A model generated the notes under the pieces. It saw nothing but the letters and a program-made list of their open reading frames with translations, was not told the origin of the DNA and ran no database searches. A stretch of 64,000 bases of DNA from NCBI GenBank assembly GCA_964017235.1, contig OZ024936.1, positions 32,014,040 to 32,078,039 of the forward strand. Direction: 5' to 3'. Source of the stretch: Sabellastarte sp. h YS-2021 (taxonomy: Eukaryota; Annelida; Polychaeta; Sabellida; Sabellidae). Positions 1 through 10,193 of the stretch are shown here, piece after piece (the stretch's first letter is position 1; every line of letters starts with the position of its first letter). Both the position numbers and the translations under genes were made by a program.

Positions 1-1386
1 AAATTGCTTTTTTTTGTATTTGTCAGGAGGTATTTTTTCAGGTTAGCACTTTACCATGAGGTGTTTTTCTATGAACTCTGAATGTCATTCTGAATTAAAA
101 AACACTTTGTAAATATACCCACTGAACTAATTAATATGAAAGAAGTTGTGAAAAACATTTCAATATTGAATGCATTGTGCTGAGGATGACTGTCAAATAC
201 TAAGTACCCTTTTGTTCTTGGCAGACTATCCATTGAACTAAACCACAATCAATTGTTAGAAAATAATGTAATTTAACTCTCCATTGTGCAAAAATAATAG
301 AGAGTTGAGAGAATGGAAGGGTCAGCCGTCTGGGTTTTATTGGTATTATAATTAACCCCAGTAGTTCATGATTATCAGTGGGGGCCACGGTGGCAGATTG
401 GTAACACTCTCGCCTCCCACCTCTGAGGCCAGGGTTCGGTTCAAGGCTCTACCTCAAGTGGGAAAGCTGGTAGATGCTTGTCGTTGGTCGGCAGTTTTCA
501 GTACAGAACCTTGACCAACTGTATGTACTGGTTTCCTCTGTCCTTCCAACTACCCATCTTGATGTGTCCTGTACAGTGTTGAAAGTGACGTAAAAACACA
601 AATAAATAAATAAATCACGTTTATCAGTTTACAGAGCTAAATTTATGTTAAATGGTGTGTCAAAATTCCAACCATTCCAATCAAATATTAATTACAATCA
701 ATTAATATATGATACACAGTGCCCTTGTATAAAATATTTTTAAACTTAGACCACACCTCTCCTAGCTGGGATCATGACATACCATAAAACAGGATCATCT
801 ATCTTGATTTGTGGTTCAGTCTGCCTACTTTTGGGGGTAGGACACATTTTGTGCGATCAGTTGTGATTTACTTTTGGGCAGAATGCTTTCAAGGTGATAC
901 ATAGGAAAACTTCCAGAATGACATACACAGAAACAAGACATACAGTATTGTCATTAATGTTTTTACCTACAATCATCAAATCTATCTTCCTCTATTTCCA
1001 CACGGAGAACCTTTGTGACTGTTTTTATGTAGATCACCAGTTCGACAGCAAAGATTCCACTAATATTTTCTTATTTTTTTGTGCCAACATGGTTTGGCCA
1101 CAATAAATCATACAGGACCCAATACCTTCTGGTATTTATGTAAAATACCTTCTCTGACATTGGCTACATTATAGAACTAATAGAAGTTAAGTAAAATGAA
1201 GATGTACATATACCTAACCAATATTATGGACAAAGATCTTAGTGTTGTTAATATATGTTATTTTAAGTGCAGCCTGTATTTTAACAGACATGATGCTGGC
1301 ATTTTATGTAGAAGGAACTGAAGCAACTCAGTCTGAGTTTATGGTTATTTGAATAAGATACTATGACAAATATGTGTTGAACTCAC
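1..1386 (-). other. Intron of gene C (after second LOX exon), cut by window edge
   Basis: On the minus strand this stretch follows the donor of the second LOX exon of gene C. The next expected exon, the 158-nt piece carrying the EGHKAS motif, is not here, so the intron runs out of the window. It holds a SINE at 381-615 and otherwise AT-rich DNA in which I recognise nothing. Confidence 0.7.
381..615 (+). mobile_element. tRNA-derived SINE, family 1, near full length
   Basis: The head resembles a tRNA, with an A box (TGGCAGATTGGTAA) and a B box (GGTTCGGTTCA). The body contains GGTCGGCAGTTTTCAGTAC and the 3' end is a run of AAATA units. The same body recurs at 28685, 49595, 55365 and 57583, so this is a dispersed SINE family. 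Confidence 0.85.
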
Positions 1387-1504
1387 TCATGACACTGATG
1401 CCATTCCCATTTACTCGGGTCAGTAGGTGAGAAGAATGTCTTCTTTCCAAAATTCCAAATAATTGTTCCAAACACCAGCAAGACACGCTCATGTTCAAAC
1501 CAGT
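1387..1504 (-). CDS. Gene C exon 4: LOX domain part 2, copper-site start
   Basis: Acceptor TTTTTGTACAG and donor GA|GTGAGT bound a 118-nt exon, the same length as its counterparts in genes A and B. It encodes DWFEHERVLLVFGTIIWNFG followed by KWEWHQCHE. The histidines of WEWHxCH are the first of the LOX copper site, the rest coming from the next exon. Confidence 0.9.
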
Positions 1505-4500
1505 CTGTACAAAAATACAAAAGCAGATATAAATGTATGACTTTGAACATAGGCTAACAAGAAACTGAACTAAACTATTTGAAGTCAGCTTTCAAAATTA
1601 TTATCAAAGTGGAATGCAAGCCGCTCATCATGCCGTATTGTTATAAGTATAGGTTAATGCCCAAGTAAGTGTCCAATATTGCAAAATAATGGCCTGTTTA
1701 CGAGGTCCCGAAGGGACCGAGTCAACAGTCCATTATTTTCCAATATTGGACACTTACGAGGCTATTGACCTATTTAAATTACACCTCTTCTTTAATTTAT
1801 AATTTTTAAGATATTATTTAACATCATTACTTTTCATTTCAATATACCTGTTGTGTACTTTTTTTTTTATTTTTATGATCATTTTAGTTGAAATACATGT
1901 AAAAGGGTTTCTTTGGAATTGTGCTAAAAAGACTTCTACATATGGTCAAAATCACAAAGTGGCCAATAGTGAAAGATATTGACACTTTTAACAAAAGAAA
2001 AACTCTCAGGTGTAATTTAATTTGCATTAACAGCCTTGTATCATTAATCAGTCTGAACAATTACAGTTTACAATCACCATTCACATTTAGCTCCGCCCTA
2101 TAACCTTTAAACTGTTCAATTCTTGCTGGTTAATGCTAGTTATTTGTTCATATGTCTGACTCAGAAAACAAATGCGTAAATAAGATCACTCAACGAGTGC
2201 AAAGGTTCGCCAACTCCTTAATAATTCTGGATCTAGAATTGGTTGTGGGTTATTCTTAAATTACTTCTGTGTTTAAAATGGTTTAAATGTTTACAAAATG
2301 TTTTTAAATACTATTTAAACCCCATCTACTAAATGTTTCGAAATAAACGTTTACAATGTTATATTTAAAAGCGTTTGATAAATATTCTCTATACAAATGT
2401 TTTTTGGTGAAAACATTTACACAATAACTAAAAAAACTGATGTTTAACTTGAAATGATTTTAAACATTTATAATATATCTGAAGAAATGAAGGTTATGCT
2501 GGAAATTTTTTTCAAACATTCATCATGAAATGTGTATACAGAGCATACATAAAATGTTAAACATTTGTTGACAATGTTATGCAAATGTTTGCTCTAAAAA
2601 TGTTTTACTAACATTAAATATCAACTGGTTGTCATACGTATAATTTTAAAACGTGATTGGAAACATTTTCTATCAAATGATGTGACAACATCCTGTCGCA
2701 ATGCTTTTTGTACCTATATTTTCAAAATACTTATTAAACGTTTACCTTCAAACATTTGCAAACAAAGAGGGCAGTGAGCAAATGATTTTTGAGGTAATTT
2801 GAGGTCACATATCAGCCCACATGCAATGAATGGGGAAACACTTTATAAAGCCACGAGCTTACAATTTTAGACAAAAAATATTTTCATTACTGATCAACAT
2901 AAAGATATGTTGAATTTAACATCTGATCCCAATTAGGGTTAATATTGCTAAGTAATGCCCAAGTAATATTTTTGAGATATTGTAGTAAGTAATATTGTCG
3001 ACCTCTATGCAAACTATATGTTTGACATAATCTTTTACAGTTGTTGTAAGGCAGCTTTTGATATTTTTATTTCATTGTCATTTAATCTTTTTTATTTGTT
3101 ATCAGCTAATTTCTATCACAAGAGTGCCGAATTTATAACATGAAATGGACCGAGTTTGTAACTTGCAATTCGCATTACTGTTTCTTACTCAGTTCATGAA
3201 ATTTGTAAAAATCTTAAATGCTGCTTTTTATATAGTCATTTCTGTACCCTGATATTAAATATATGGTAAATACAACACCACAAGGTACTAATCTGAGCCA
3301 TAATCTTTTGTGCATTAAGATACGTGGGCGTGCAATTATTGGTGGAATTAAAAGATAGCAGGTACGCTCAACGAACTGCCCCAAAGAACCTGATCATAAG
3401 TTATTGTAACAAAAAGAGCAGGACTGGATGTATGTACACTGAACCCCAAACAATAAGATTGTACCCCAATTGTACCCCATTACATCGGCCCCATCCCTAA
3501 CCCTAGCCACCTATTTATCTGATTACTCTTGTCTAAAGCGACAACAGAAATACCATATAGCAATGAATTCTGCCAATTCGTCTCCAGAATATACTTGCCA
3601 GTCGAATTGATCTTAATCTTGAAGGCAGAGGAGGATGCACACCCTTCCTCTAGGGCACAGGCCATTTTTGGCAGAGTCTTGTGTACTATCCTCATGGAGG
3701 CGAATGTCGTATAAGGGTCAGGTACCAAATCAGGAAGAAGATTACCTGCAAACAAAAAAAATTCTTTACTTGAGTAATGGACGTAAAGCCTTGGTTTAAA
3801 ATGGTTACCGAAATCGGACCCTTTTTTCTGTAGAGATATGTAGTACTTTAACTAGACCACCAAGACAAATGTAATGAAAAAATTGGAAATTTGGTCTTTA
3901 TTGAAGAATTTCTCATATTTGGTATATCTTTACATAAACAACGTCATTATTATACATATTTCAACTATTTTGAAGTTGGTTATAACGGTGCAATGCATTA
4001 AAATACCAAGAAGGTGAAATTGCATACAGTAATCAGTTGCAGCAATCCATGTATCTTTTTTATAGGGGAAATATGTCACAAATATGGCAGCAGAAAATAT
4101 TTTAGCAAAGCCAAGGTGAAAGGCTACACCAATGTCACATTGATATTGCACACCTACAACCTAGAACCAATACACATACATAGTAGCAATTTCCTACAAT
4201 TTATGGTTTCCAAGATCCACTGTCAAGTGGAGCAACAATTGGTTGATTTATATTTATTGTTTGTTGGTTGTAATAAATTTTATCTCTTCACAAAAATATA
4301 CAGATAACAGATTATACTTTATGTATATCGGAATTTTGTACCTCTTGTTGCCTTCTTTTAAAAGAATTTTACATCAGCCCAGGAAATTTAAATAAGAAGA
4401 ATGTTAGTTTTACATATACCGGATAATTTTTTTTTTTTAAGGAATTTTTCTTAGTATTTACTGTTTACAGGAAAAATCTAACTTACCCATAGTGTATGAT

Positions 4501-6308
4501 GTTAAGATTGCCAAAACCTGAATAAAAGGCAAGAAAAATGTAACTAAGCAATATAACTCTATCATTCATCCATATCAAATTATCTCTGCATAATATATAC
4601 AAAACATACAAACTCCAACACGTACATGACACACAAATAAATATTTATTTTGTATCCCTCTTATTGAACATGCATGTTAACACATTCCTATACATAAGTC
4701 ATCACATTACGTAAGTTTTCATCAAAGAGGTTGCTCACTACATTTTACTGTTCAGTTCACAGCCCCCCCCCCCCCCCCCCCCCCCTAAATAAGTTCCAGT
4801 TACGCTTTCACTCATAGAAATGGTAATATTATATACCAAAAATACTCACACATTACATAACATGTGACACATTTGTTATTTATTATAATTTATACATTAT
4901 AATTCCTAAACAATCATGAAACAACAAAAGGGGCAGCAAGAATAGTGTCTATCCGTGGTTTAGTATAAATTTTTGGACAGAGGCAGACAGAGCTATAGAA
5001 TAAAGTAAGATTTTTAAAGCAAGTTAATTATTTAACTGTATATTTTTAAAAAATAAATGTACAGATGCCTAACCATATAAATTGGTATAGAACATTATCA
5101 GGGATATGTAAATGGGGAATTTAAATTTTATTTACTAACTCTTAACTCAACTATGCTTATTTACATTTGTAACATAATAGAAATCTACAAAGTCTACATA
5201 TCAAACTATTGCATTACAAAACCCTTTTCATTGTGTTTTTGAGTGTATTATATATGATTACAGTTTTTACTGAAACCAAAGTCTACATATCAAACTATTG
5301 CGTTACAAAACCTTTTTCATTGTATTTTTGAGTGTTTTATATACGATTACAGTTTTTACTGCAACCATAGTCTAACAGGAAGTGTTCCCTGGGAATCAAA
5401 AACTAAGCAGAAAGGGGTTAAAAAGGTTTATTACATAAACTATATAAATGTGACTATTAGTTTTGCAATGAGTTTAGGCTAGTTTTAGAAATTACACTCA
5501 TATTACTGGAATACAGTGATAAGCTTTAGTAATAAGATAAACAAGTGAATAACCTCCATGACCGAAAATTGAAAATTGATTTGGGTTCGATGCTCCTTTA
5601 AAATGATTGTATTGGTCATATCATAACAGTTAGTTGAGAGAATGGTAGGAAAGCAGTGATAACTAGTTGATTATGAGTCTACACTAATGGGGTTCCACTG
5701 GAACTGCCTCTAACCGACCCTTTCCAACTCAACAGTCGATTAGCTGAGTTGGTGATTGGTGGGACAAAAATCAAGAAAAAACAATGCCGGAAAAATATAG
5801 GTTAGTTTCGCCTCCCCAACAGAATATGGTACGTCCCATCTTGTCTGGATCCAGATCCCGACATGACTTGGGGTATGGGATGTTAACTACCATCTTTCCC
5901 ACTTCAGGTTGAGAAATTTGCCATAAAAGGTCACCTTAAGCAAAGGTTCCGCTAGCTTTGAAGAAAAATATGTCAGAGCCAAGTAGAATTTTGACAGGAA
6001 ATAAAAGGTTTTCAACTATCTAATTTGCAAATAGCAACTTCACATGAGTGACTGCCATTTCTTCATATCAAGAGGGACATATTGCTTCAGAATCACTTAT
6101 GATTTTGTCAATACCATGGCATACTAGTAATTATTCAAAAGTGACAGAATTTGTGGTTGGATACTGTTGCAATTAACACTGAATTTGTACATGGTTAGTT
6201 TTTACCGATTTTTTGTATCTCAATAAATTTGTGTTTTAAGATAAAATTGTCAGATCATGCACACTAACAATAACAACTCACCCAAAGTCTGGTAAACCTT
6301 TTATCCAT
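1387..6308 (-). CDS. Gene C: lysyl oxidase-like protein, 5' part (incomplete at window edge)
   Basis: Copper-dependent amine oxidase of the LOX family, predicted secreted; it would oxidise peptidyl lysine in extracellular matrix proteins to allysine. Exons seen on the minus strand: 6282-6308, 4487-4517, 3599-3745 and 1387-1504. The first two encode a signal peptide, MDKRFTRLWVLAILTSYTMG, split by a phase-0 intron. The third starts the LOX domain (LLPDLVPDP, then the cysteine motif [12 protein letters not shown]). The fourth carries the copper-site start WEWHQCH. The exons holding the cofactor Lys and Tyr lie outside. The start is chosen because it gives a basic then hydrophobic leader in phase with a good donor. 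Odd: the third exon uses a GC donor (TG|GCAAGT) rather than GT. It lies head to tail with genes B and A and shares their exon lengths and phases. Confidence 0.85.
1651..1771. repeat. Hairpin MITE-like inverted repeat
   Basis: Two arms of about 58 bases pair around a centre at 1710 (GGTCCCGAAGGGACC). Both arms carry AAGTGTCCAATATTG and AAAATAATGG. The arms match at most positions, so RNA or single-stranded DNA would fold into a long stem. No coding capacity. Its AATAATGGAC core recurs in the hairpin at 10033-10193. Confidence 0.75.
2262..2770. repeat. Degenerate AAATGTTT/AAACATTT-rich tract
   Basis: Some 500 bases carry many copies of the octamer AAATGTTT and its complement at irregular spacing, in both orientations. 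It looks like a decayed short-repeat array or non-autonomous element. I found no clear unit length or ends. Confidence 0.4.
3599..3745 (-). CDS. Gene C exon 3: LOX domain part 1
   Basis: The exon is 147 nt, phase 1 to phase 1. It encodes [15 protein letters not shown], then [18 protein letters not shown] and NST. The acceptor TTTGTTTGCAG is strong. The donor is TG|GCAAGT, a GC-AG type: reading on to the next GT would add residues with no match in paralogues A and B, whose exons stop at the same codon with GTAAGT. Confidence 0.88.
4015..4200 (+). repeat. Dispersed repeat shared with 28505-28680
   Basis: The stretch from AATCAGTTGCAGCAAT to the CCAATAC segment matches 28505-28680 in the same order with scattered differences. 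At the second site it directly follows a CCTCCTTGGCGG-type repeat, so it may be part of a larger composite element. It lies in an intron of gene C. Confidence 0.55.
4487..4517 (-). CDS. Gene C exon 2: signal peptide core
   Basis: A 31-nt mini-exon (phase 0 to 1) between acceptor TTTTATTCAG and donor G|GTAAGT. It encodes VLAILTSYTM plus the first base of a Gly codon. This is the hydrophobic core and cleavage region of the leader. Gene B has a similar 37-nt exon in the same place. Confidence 0.8.
4763..4785. repeat. Poly-C tract (23 C)
   Basis: A pure run of C in an intron of gene C, so the transcribed strand carries G. Similar runs lie at 12981-13014, 13400-13428, 44647-44670 (G) and 51141-51151 (G). 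Confidence 0.95.
5191..5368. repeat. Two-copy tandem duplication, 89 bp unit
   Basis: The 89 bases starting AGTCTACATATCAAACTATT at 5191 are repeated directly at 5280 with only a few differences. It is a local duplication in the first intron of gene C; no function is implied. Confidence 0.9.
6282..6308 (-). CDS. Gene C exon 1: start codon and N-terminus of signal peptide
   Basis: ATG at 6308-6306 opens MDKRFTRLW and stops at donor G|GTGAGT in phase 0, exactly the phase needed by the next mini-exon. Charged residues (D, K, R, R) before the hydrophobic core are typical of a signal peptide. The exon is only 27 coding nt, so it rests on phase and leader composition. Confidence 0.65.
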
Positions 6309-7199
6309 CGCTCTTTTCACATTGACAAAACTTCTAAGTCATTCCTTTACAAAATAAATTGCCTAAGTATTGTAGTATTGATTTGTCAAAGTGATACTGA
6401 ACAATGGTACAAATCAATAGTAAAAATGGCATTAGTAAGCCACGTGTTGCTATTTCAAAAAATAAAAAACAAGGACAGATGTATTGTTTTATGGCATAAA
6501 GGAGCTTTAATATTTGTGTTCTGAGAAAAGTGTCATTGTATTTCCTGTTTATAATCAGACTAAGTGCAGTTGAAGAATACAAATGAAAAACAAATTCATA
6601 AAAAACTACATGGTAGCCACTATTTAATGATGTATAAATTTGAAAAAGACAATAATGTAACATTGTGGTTAACATCTTCATGTTTTACTAAAATATATTG
6701 ATTTATGAACTAAGTTATTACACGGTAGAACTAAAAATACAACTCCAGTTTGATGTATATTGAGATTATTGTATTGAAATGGAGAATGAAAAAATAAAAT
6801 AAAGAAATATAAAAAAATATTGCAGTTCATGATATGACAGGTTTTTCACCTTCAATTATTCTAAATAGTTGGAATAATGAATGCTGTACAACTATTTCAT
6901 GCAATTGATTTTCTCTTAACATTAACAATTCTATGACCTTTTATCTATGACTTATAAATGTCACATGACCTCACGTTGTCAGCAGGCTGGTGTCACAGCT
7001 GTGTTGTTTATCATCCTAATTCAAAAACATACAGAAGCCATTTCCGACTCACTGCCTCAGGTGAGTGAAATATACACGGCAGTCACAGTTTTTTTTATTT
7101 GAACCCAGAGAGTTAAGTTTTGTAACCAATGGGTGAGATGAGGTAATGTGTGTTGTTGAGCTGTGATTGCCATTCCATACAGATGCGTGATTAAACGTA
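6309..7199. other. Upstream region of gene C
   Basis: This should contain the 5' UTR and promoter of gene C on the minus strand. The DNA is AT-rich. I could not assign a TATA box or start site with confidence and saw no other gene. Confidence 0.4.
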
Positions 7200-9800
7200 A
7201 GGATCAGTTGGAGGTAATACATTTGAACCCAACGTCTGAGAGGTGAAGGTCCAGTGTGTATACCAGTTAATAAAAGATAGGTTTGATAATTTTATTTTAC
7301 ATGTTAGTACATAGTATACAGTGGTAAGCTTGTAAAGAGGTTTAATATTGACATAAAAGGAAATTTTAAAACACCAAGCCCAGCTACAGAAGTTGGGGTA
7401 TGATGGAGGAGAAAGTAGTGGGAATGATGGAAGGGGCTTGAGAGACATTTTGCAAGTAGGTCCATATGGCCGAACTCCGCCATAGGACATGATAGTTTGC
7501 AGTGGAATGTTATGATCATAGGCTAGGGTGGCACCTGACCTCCTGAATGTATGAAAACCATGTCCTACATGATTTGTATTTCTCCTTGTAATGACTGTTT
7601 TAAGGGTCTGTCTACCATGAGTATCAATAATCTGGTGAAATGGAGGGGTGTTGGTAGCAAATAAAGGGGTGATGGAAATACTTCTAATATATCTGGCAAC
7701 TGAAGGTGGAAAACATCTTGGTGGTCAATTTGGTAGAATTTGGCCATAGTAGAGATAGAGGACAGGTAGTTCTTTATAACTTTAGGAGAAATTTGATTCT
7801 GATAGAGGTACTTTAAGAAGACCAAAATGTTGGTAAGAGTGATGGCAAAAGAAGAATATGTGAAGAATAAGAAAGATAAGAGTGTCTTAAAGTGAGCCCT
7901 GTGGGCTGCTGAGGTGGATGGTCGATAAGCCTGATCAATTCTGTTCCATGCTGCTGCCACTAGAGAGGAAGTGACATCATTGGCTCCTAGAATTTGACGT
8001 TCATATCTATATTGAAAAAAAGTCATTGGTATTTTATCCCAAATATAATTGGTCTGCAAGTGTTGAAGTAGCTTGTTATTGACTGGATCTGGAGAATACA
8101 ACCTAGATAAAGGATCTGCAATGTTATTCTGCTTGCCTGGAATATGCTGGATGTCTAATTTGATGTCCCATGTGGTTGAAATAAACCATATATTCCTAAT
8201 GCATGCTGCAAGAAATTGGTCTTACTGGTCTTCACCACCTGAACAACTGTCAGGTTGTCATAATGTATTCTAACATATGAATGTGCCCAAAATTGTGCCC
8301 ACAGCCTAAGAGTAATGACAATATTGAACATTTCCAAGTGAACAATTCCCAGTTGAAAACCAGGAATGCCTAGAACAGCGTAGCATATACTCTGTTACAC
8401 CACTTGCCTCCAAGGCTGGTGAGGAATGCGTCCAAATGCATGTTGTCAAAGTGGGGTATTGACACTTTCCTAAGGTATGTGACACCATTGAATCTGGGGA
8501 GGAAAGATATAAACCATTGAATATCCTTATGAAAGCCTGAATCCAAGTGAATTTTCCTAGCTTAGTAATTACGCCTAAAAAGGTCCAAAATTCTGTTAAT
8601 GAAAGTCCTGGCCGGGAGTACACATTTATGGATGTATAGTAGCCTCCCTAAAATTGACTGCATGGCTTTCCTCCTTATAGTAGTTCTCTTACTAGCAAGG
8701 ATGCATTCCATATAAATTTGCTCAAGCTTGTCACTTTCAATACTCAAGGTATTACCAGCTATATCAATATGAATTCCTAGGCATGTGAGGACTCTGGTCT
8801 GGGGTTCTTTTATCTGAGTTCATAGGGAGGACTAATTCGGTTAATAGAGAGGAAAGGTCATGAAAGGCTTCTTCTGTTTACTTTCTTGGACCCTCAGATT
8901 CCTGAAAGCTCTGGCTACGTCAATTTTACTAAGGTATACGTCACCTGGAGTGTCCAGAATTTTTCCAACAATATCATCTACTGAGGGGAACCTAAGGACA
9001 AATTTTAAACCATCAAAATGACATTTATTCACCTTGCCATTAAGGGAATTGCAATAAGGGTAGGACAAGTTAAGGATGACCCTACACTACGTTTGCTCAC
9101 GTCCTTAGGTCTTGTGTTGAACAGTGAAAATGAGGTAATCTTATCTACTGGGCCAATCATGGCTCCATGGGCTATTTCCATTGTCCAGGTATTGCTGTAC
9201 TGCAAGAGGGTATTGTAGAGCCGAAAATATTCTGTATTATTAAGAGCATCAGGATTCTCAATAGATAAGGGAAAACCGAATTTGAGGGAACCTGGCCTGC
9301 TGATAATTGGGTTTATTAGTACCTCTTATTATGTCAGCGATACTAATGCACTACTCAGCCGTTTCAATGTTTATAGCATCTCCATCCGGGCCTAAGAACT
9401 CAAAATCACCTGATTCTTGGAATAGAAAACCCCTGGTTTTATTGGGTATGGAATAGTCTGAAGTGGGAGGCGCCCCCATACTATCATATATGGCTAGGGC
9501 AAAGTTACCTTGTATTTTGCCCAGGAAATAGCATGAAGCCTGATCTGAACAAAGTGACCTATCCTCGAGAAATCCTCACAAAAACCTCTCCTGGAAAAGA
9601 GACATGAGAAAGTTTGGAGTCTACCTTACTCAATTGACACCACTGAACAAAAACAGCGCACTTTTGCTTTATAGAGAGGTCTGTTTGAGCATCTCTGTGA
9701 AACTTCAATTCTCTCTCCCAACAGGACAAAGATGTCCTGTCCCTGATAGTCAAGGCTCTAGGAGCATGGCTTCAAAATTCAAGTTAAGCAGGTCTCTGTG
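7200..9800 (-). mobile_element. Ngaro-like tyrosine-recombinase retroelement, decayed fragment (fossil)
   Basis: Reading on the minus strand, remnants occur in the order reverse transcriptase (about 9070-8570), RNase H region (about 8570-8100) and tyrosine recombinase (about 8000-7560). Short segments closely resemble the plus-strand element at 34822-41043, so both belong to one family. It is broken, with many breaks (at least ten by eye). I could not define terminal repeats. It lies between genes B and C. Confidence 0.75.
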
Positions 9801-10032
9801 AAATTGCCATTAAAGGGTTAGGATAATAAGTTTGGCAGTTTGGGTAGACACAACAAAAACTCATCGCTGTGCATCGTTGCTAGCGTACATTATAATGTTA
9901 GGGATCTTATTGTAAAAAATAGTTCCACAGACTGGTTAATGGCTACAATTTAGCAAAGATATAGTTCCTACAACAACTACATTTACTGACAAAATAAAAA
10001 GACGTTAAAATGTTAAAATCATACCAGTCTTT

Positions 10033-10193
10033 ATAATAGCAATAAAGAACCTGATTTGAGTATTGTATCGGCGAATAAATCACAAGCATCTGGCCATAAT
10101 GGACTCAGCCCTATCCGGCTTCGTCCATTATTCCCCCCGGATGTTTGTCATTTATTCGCCGATAAATACTCAAACCTCATCCTTTATTGCTAC
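10033..10193. repeat. Hairpin MITE-like inverted repeat
   Basis: Arms of about 75 bases meet near 10115. Both contain the outer TAGCAATAAAG, then TATCGGCGAATAAAT, then ATAATGGAC. The two arms have a few mismatches and short gaps. It resembles the hairpin at 1651-1771 in layout and core words and may be a related non-autonomous element. Confidence 0.8.

Larger units (their letters stand above)
1505..3598 (-). other. Intron of gene C between LOX exons 1 and 2
   Basis: It contains a hairpin MITE at 1651-1771 and a low-complexity stretch rich in AAATGTTT/AAACATTT at 2262-2770. A half copy of the hairpin sequence (TAATGCCCAAGTAA) occurs near 2955. No coding sequence was recognised. The intron starts with GC instead of GT. 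Confidence 0.6.

Noticed and set aside
381-615. Genuine tRNA genes at SINE heads
   Set aside because: Only A and B box-like parts are present; no cloverleaf with paired acceptor stem could be drawn, and a SINE body and tail follow.
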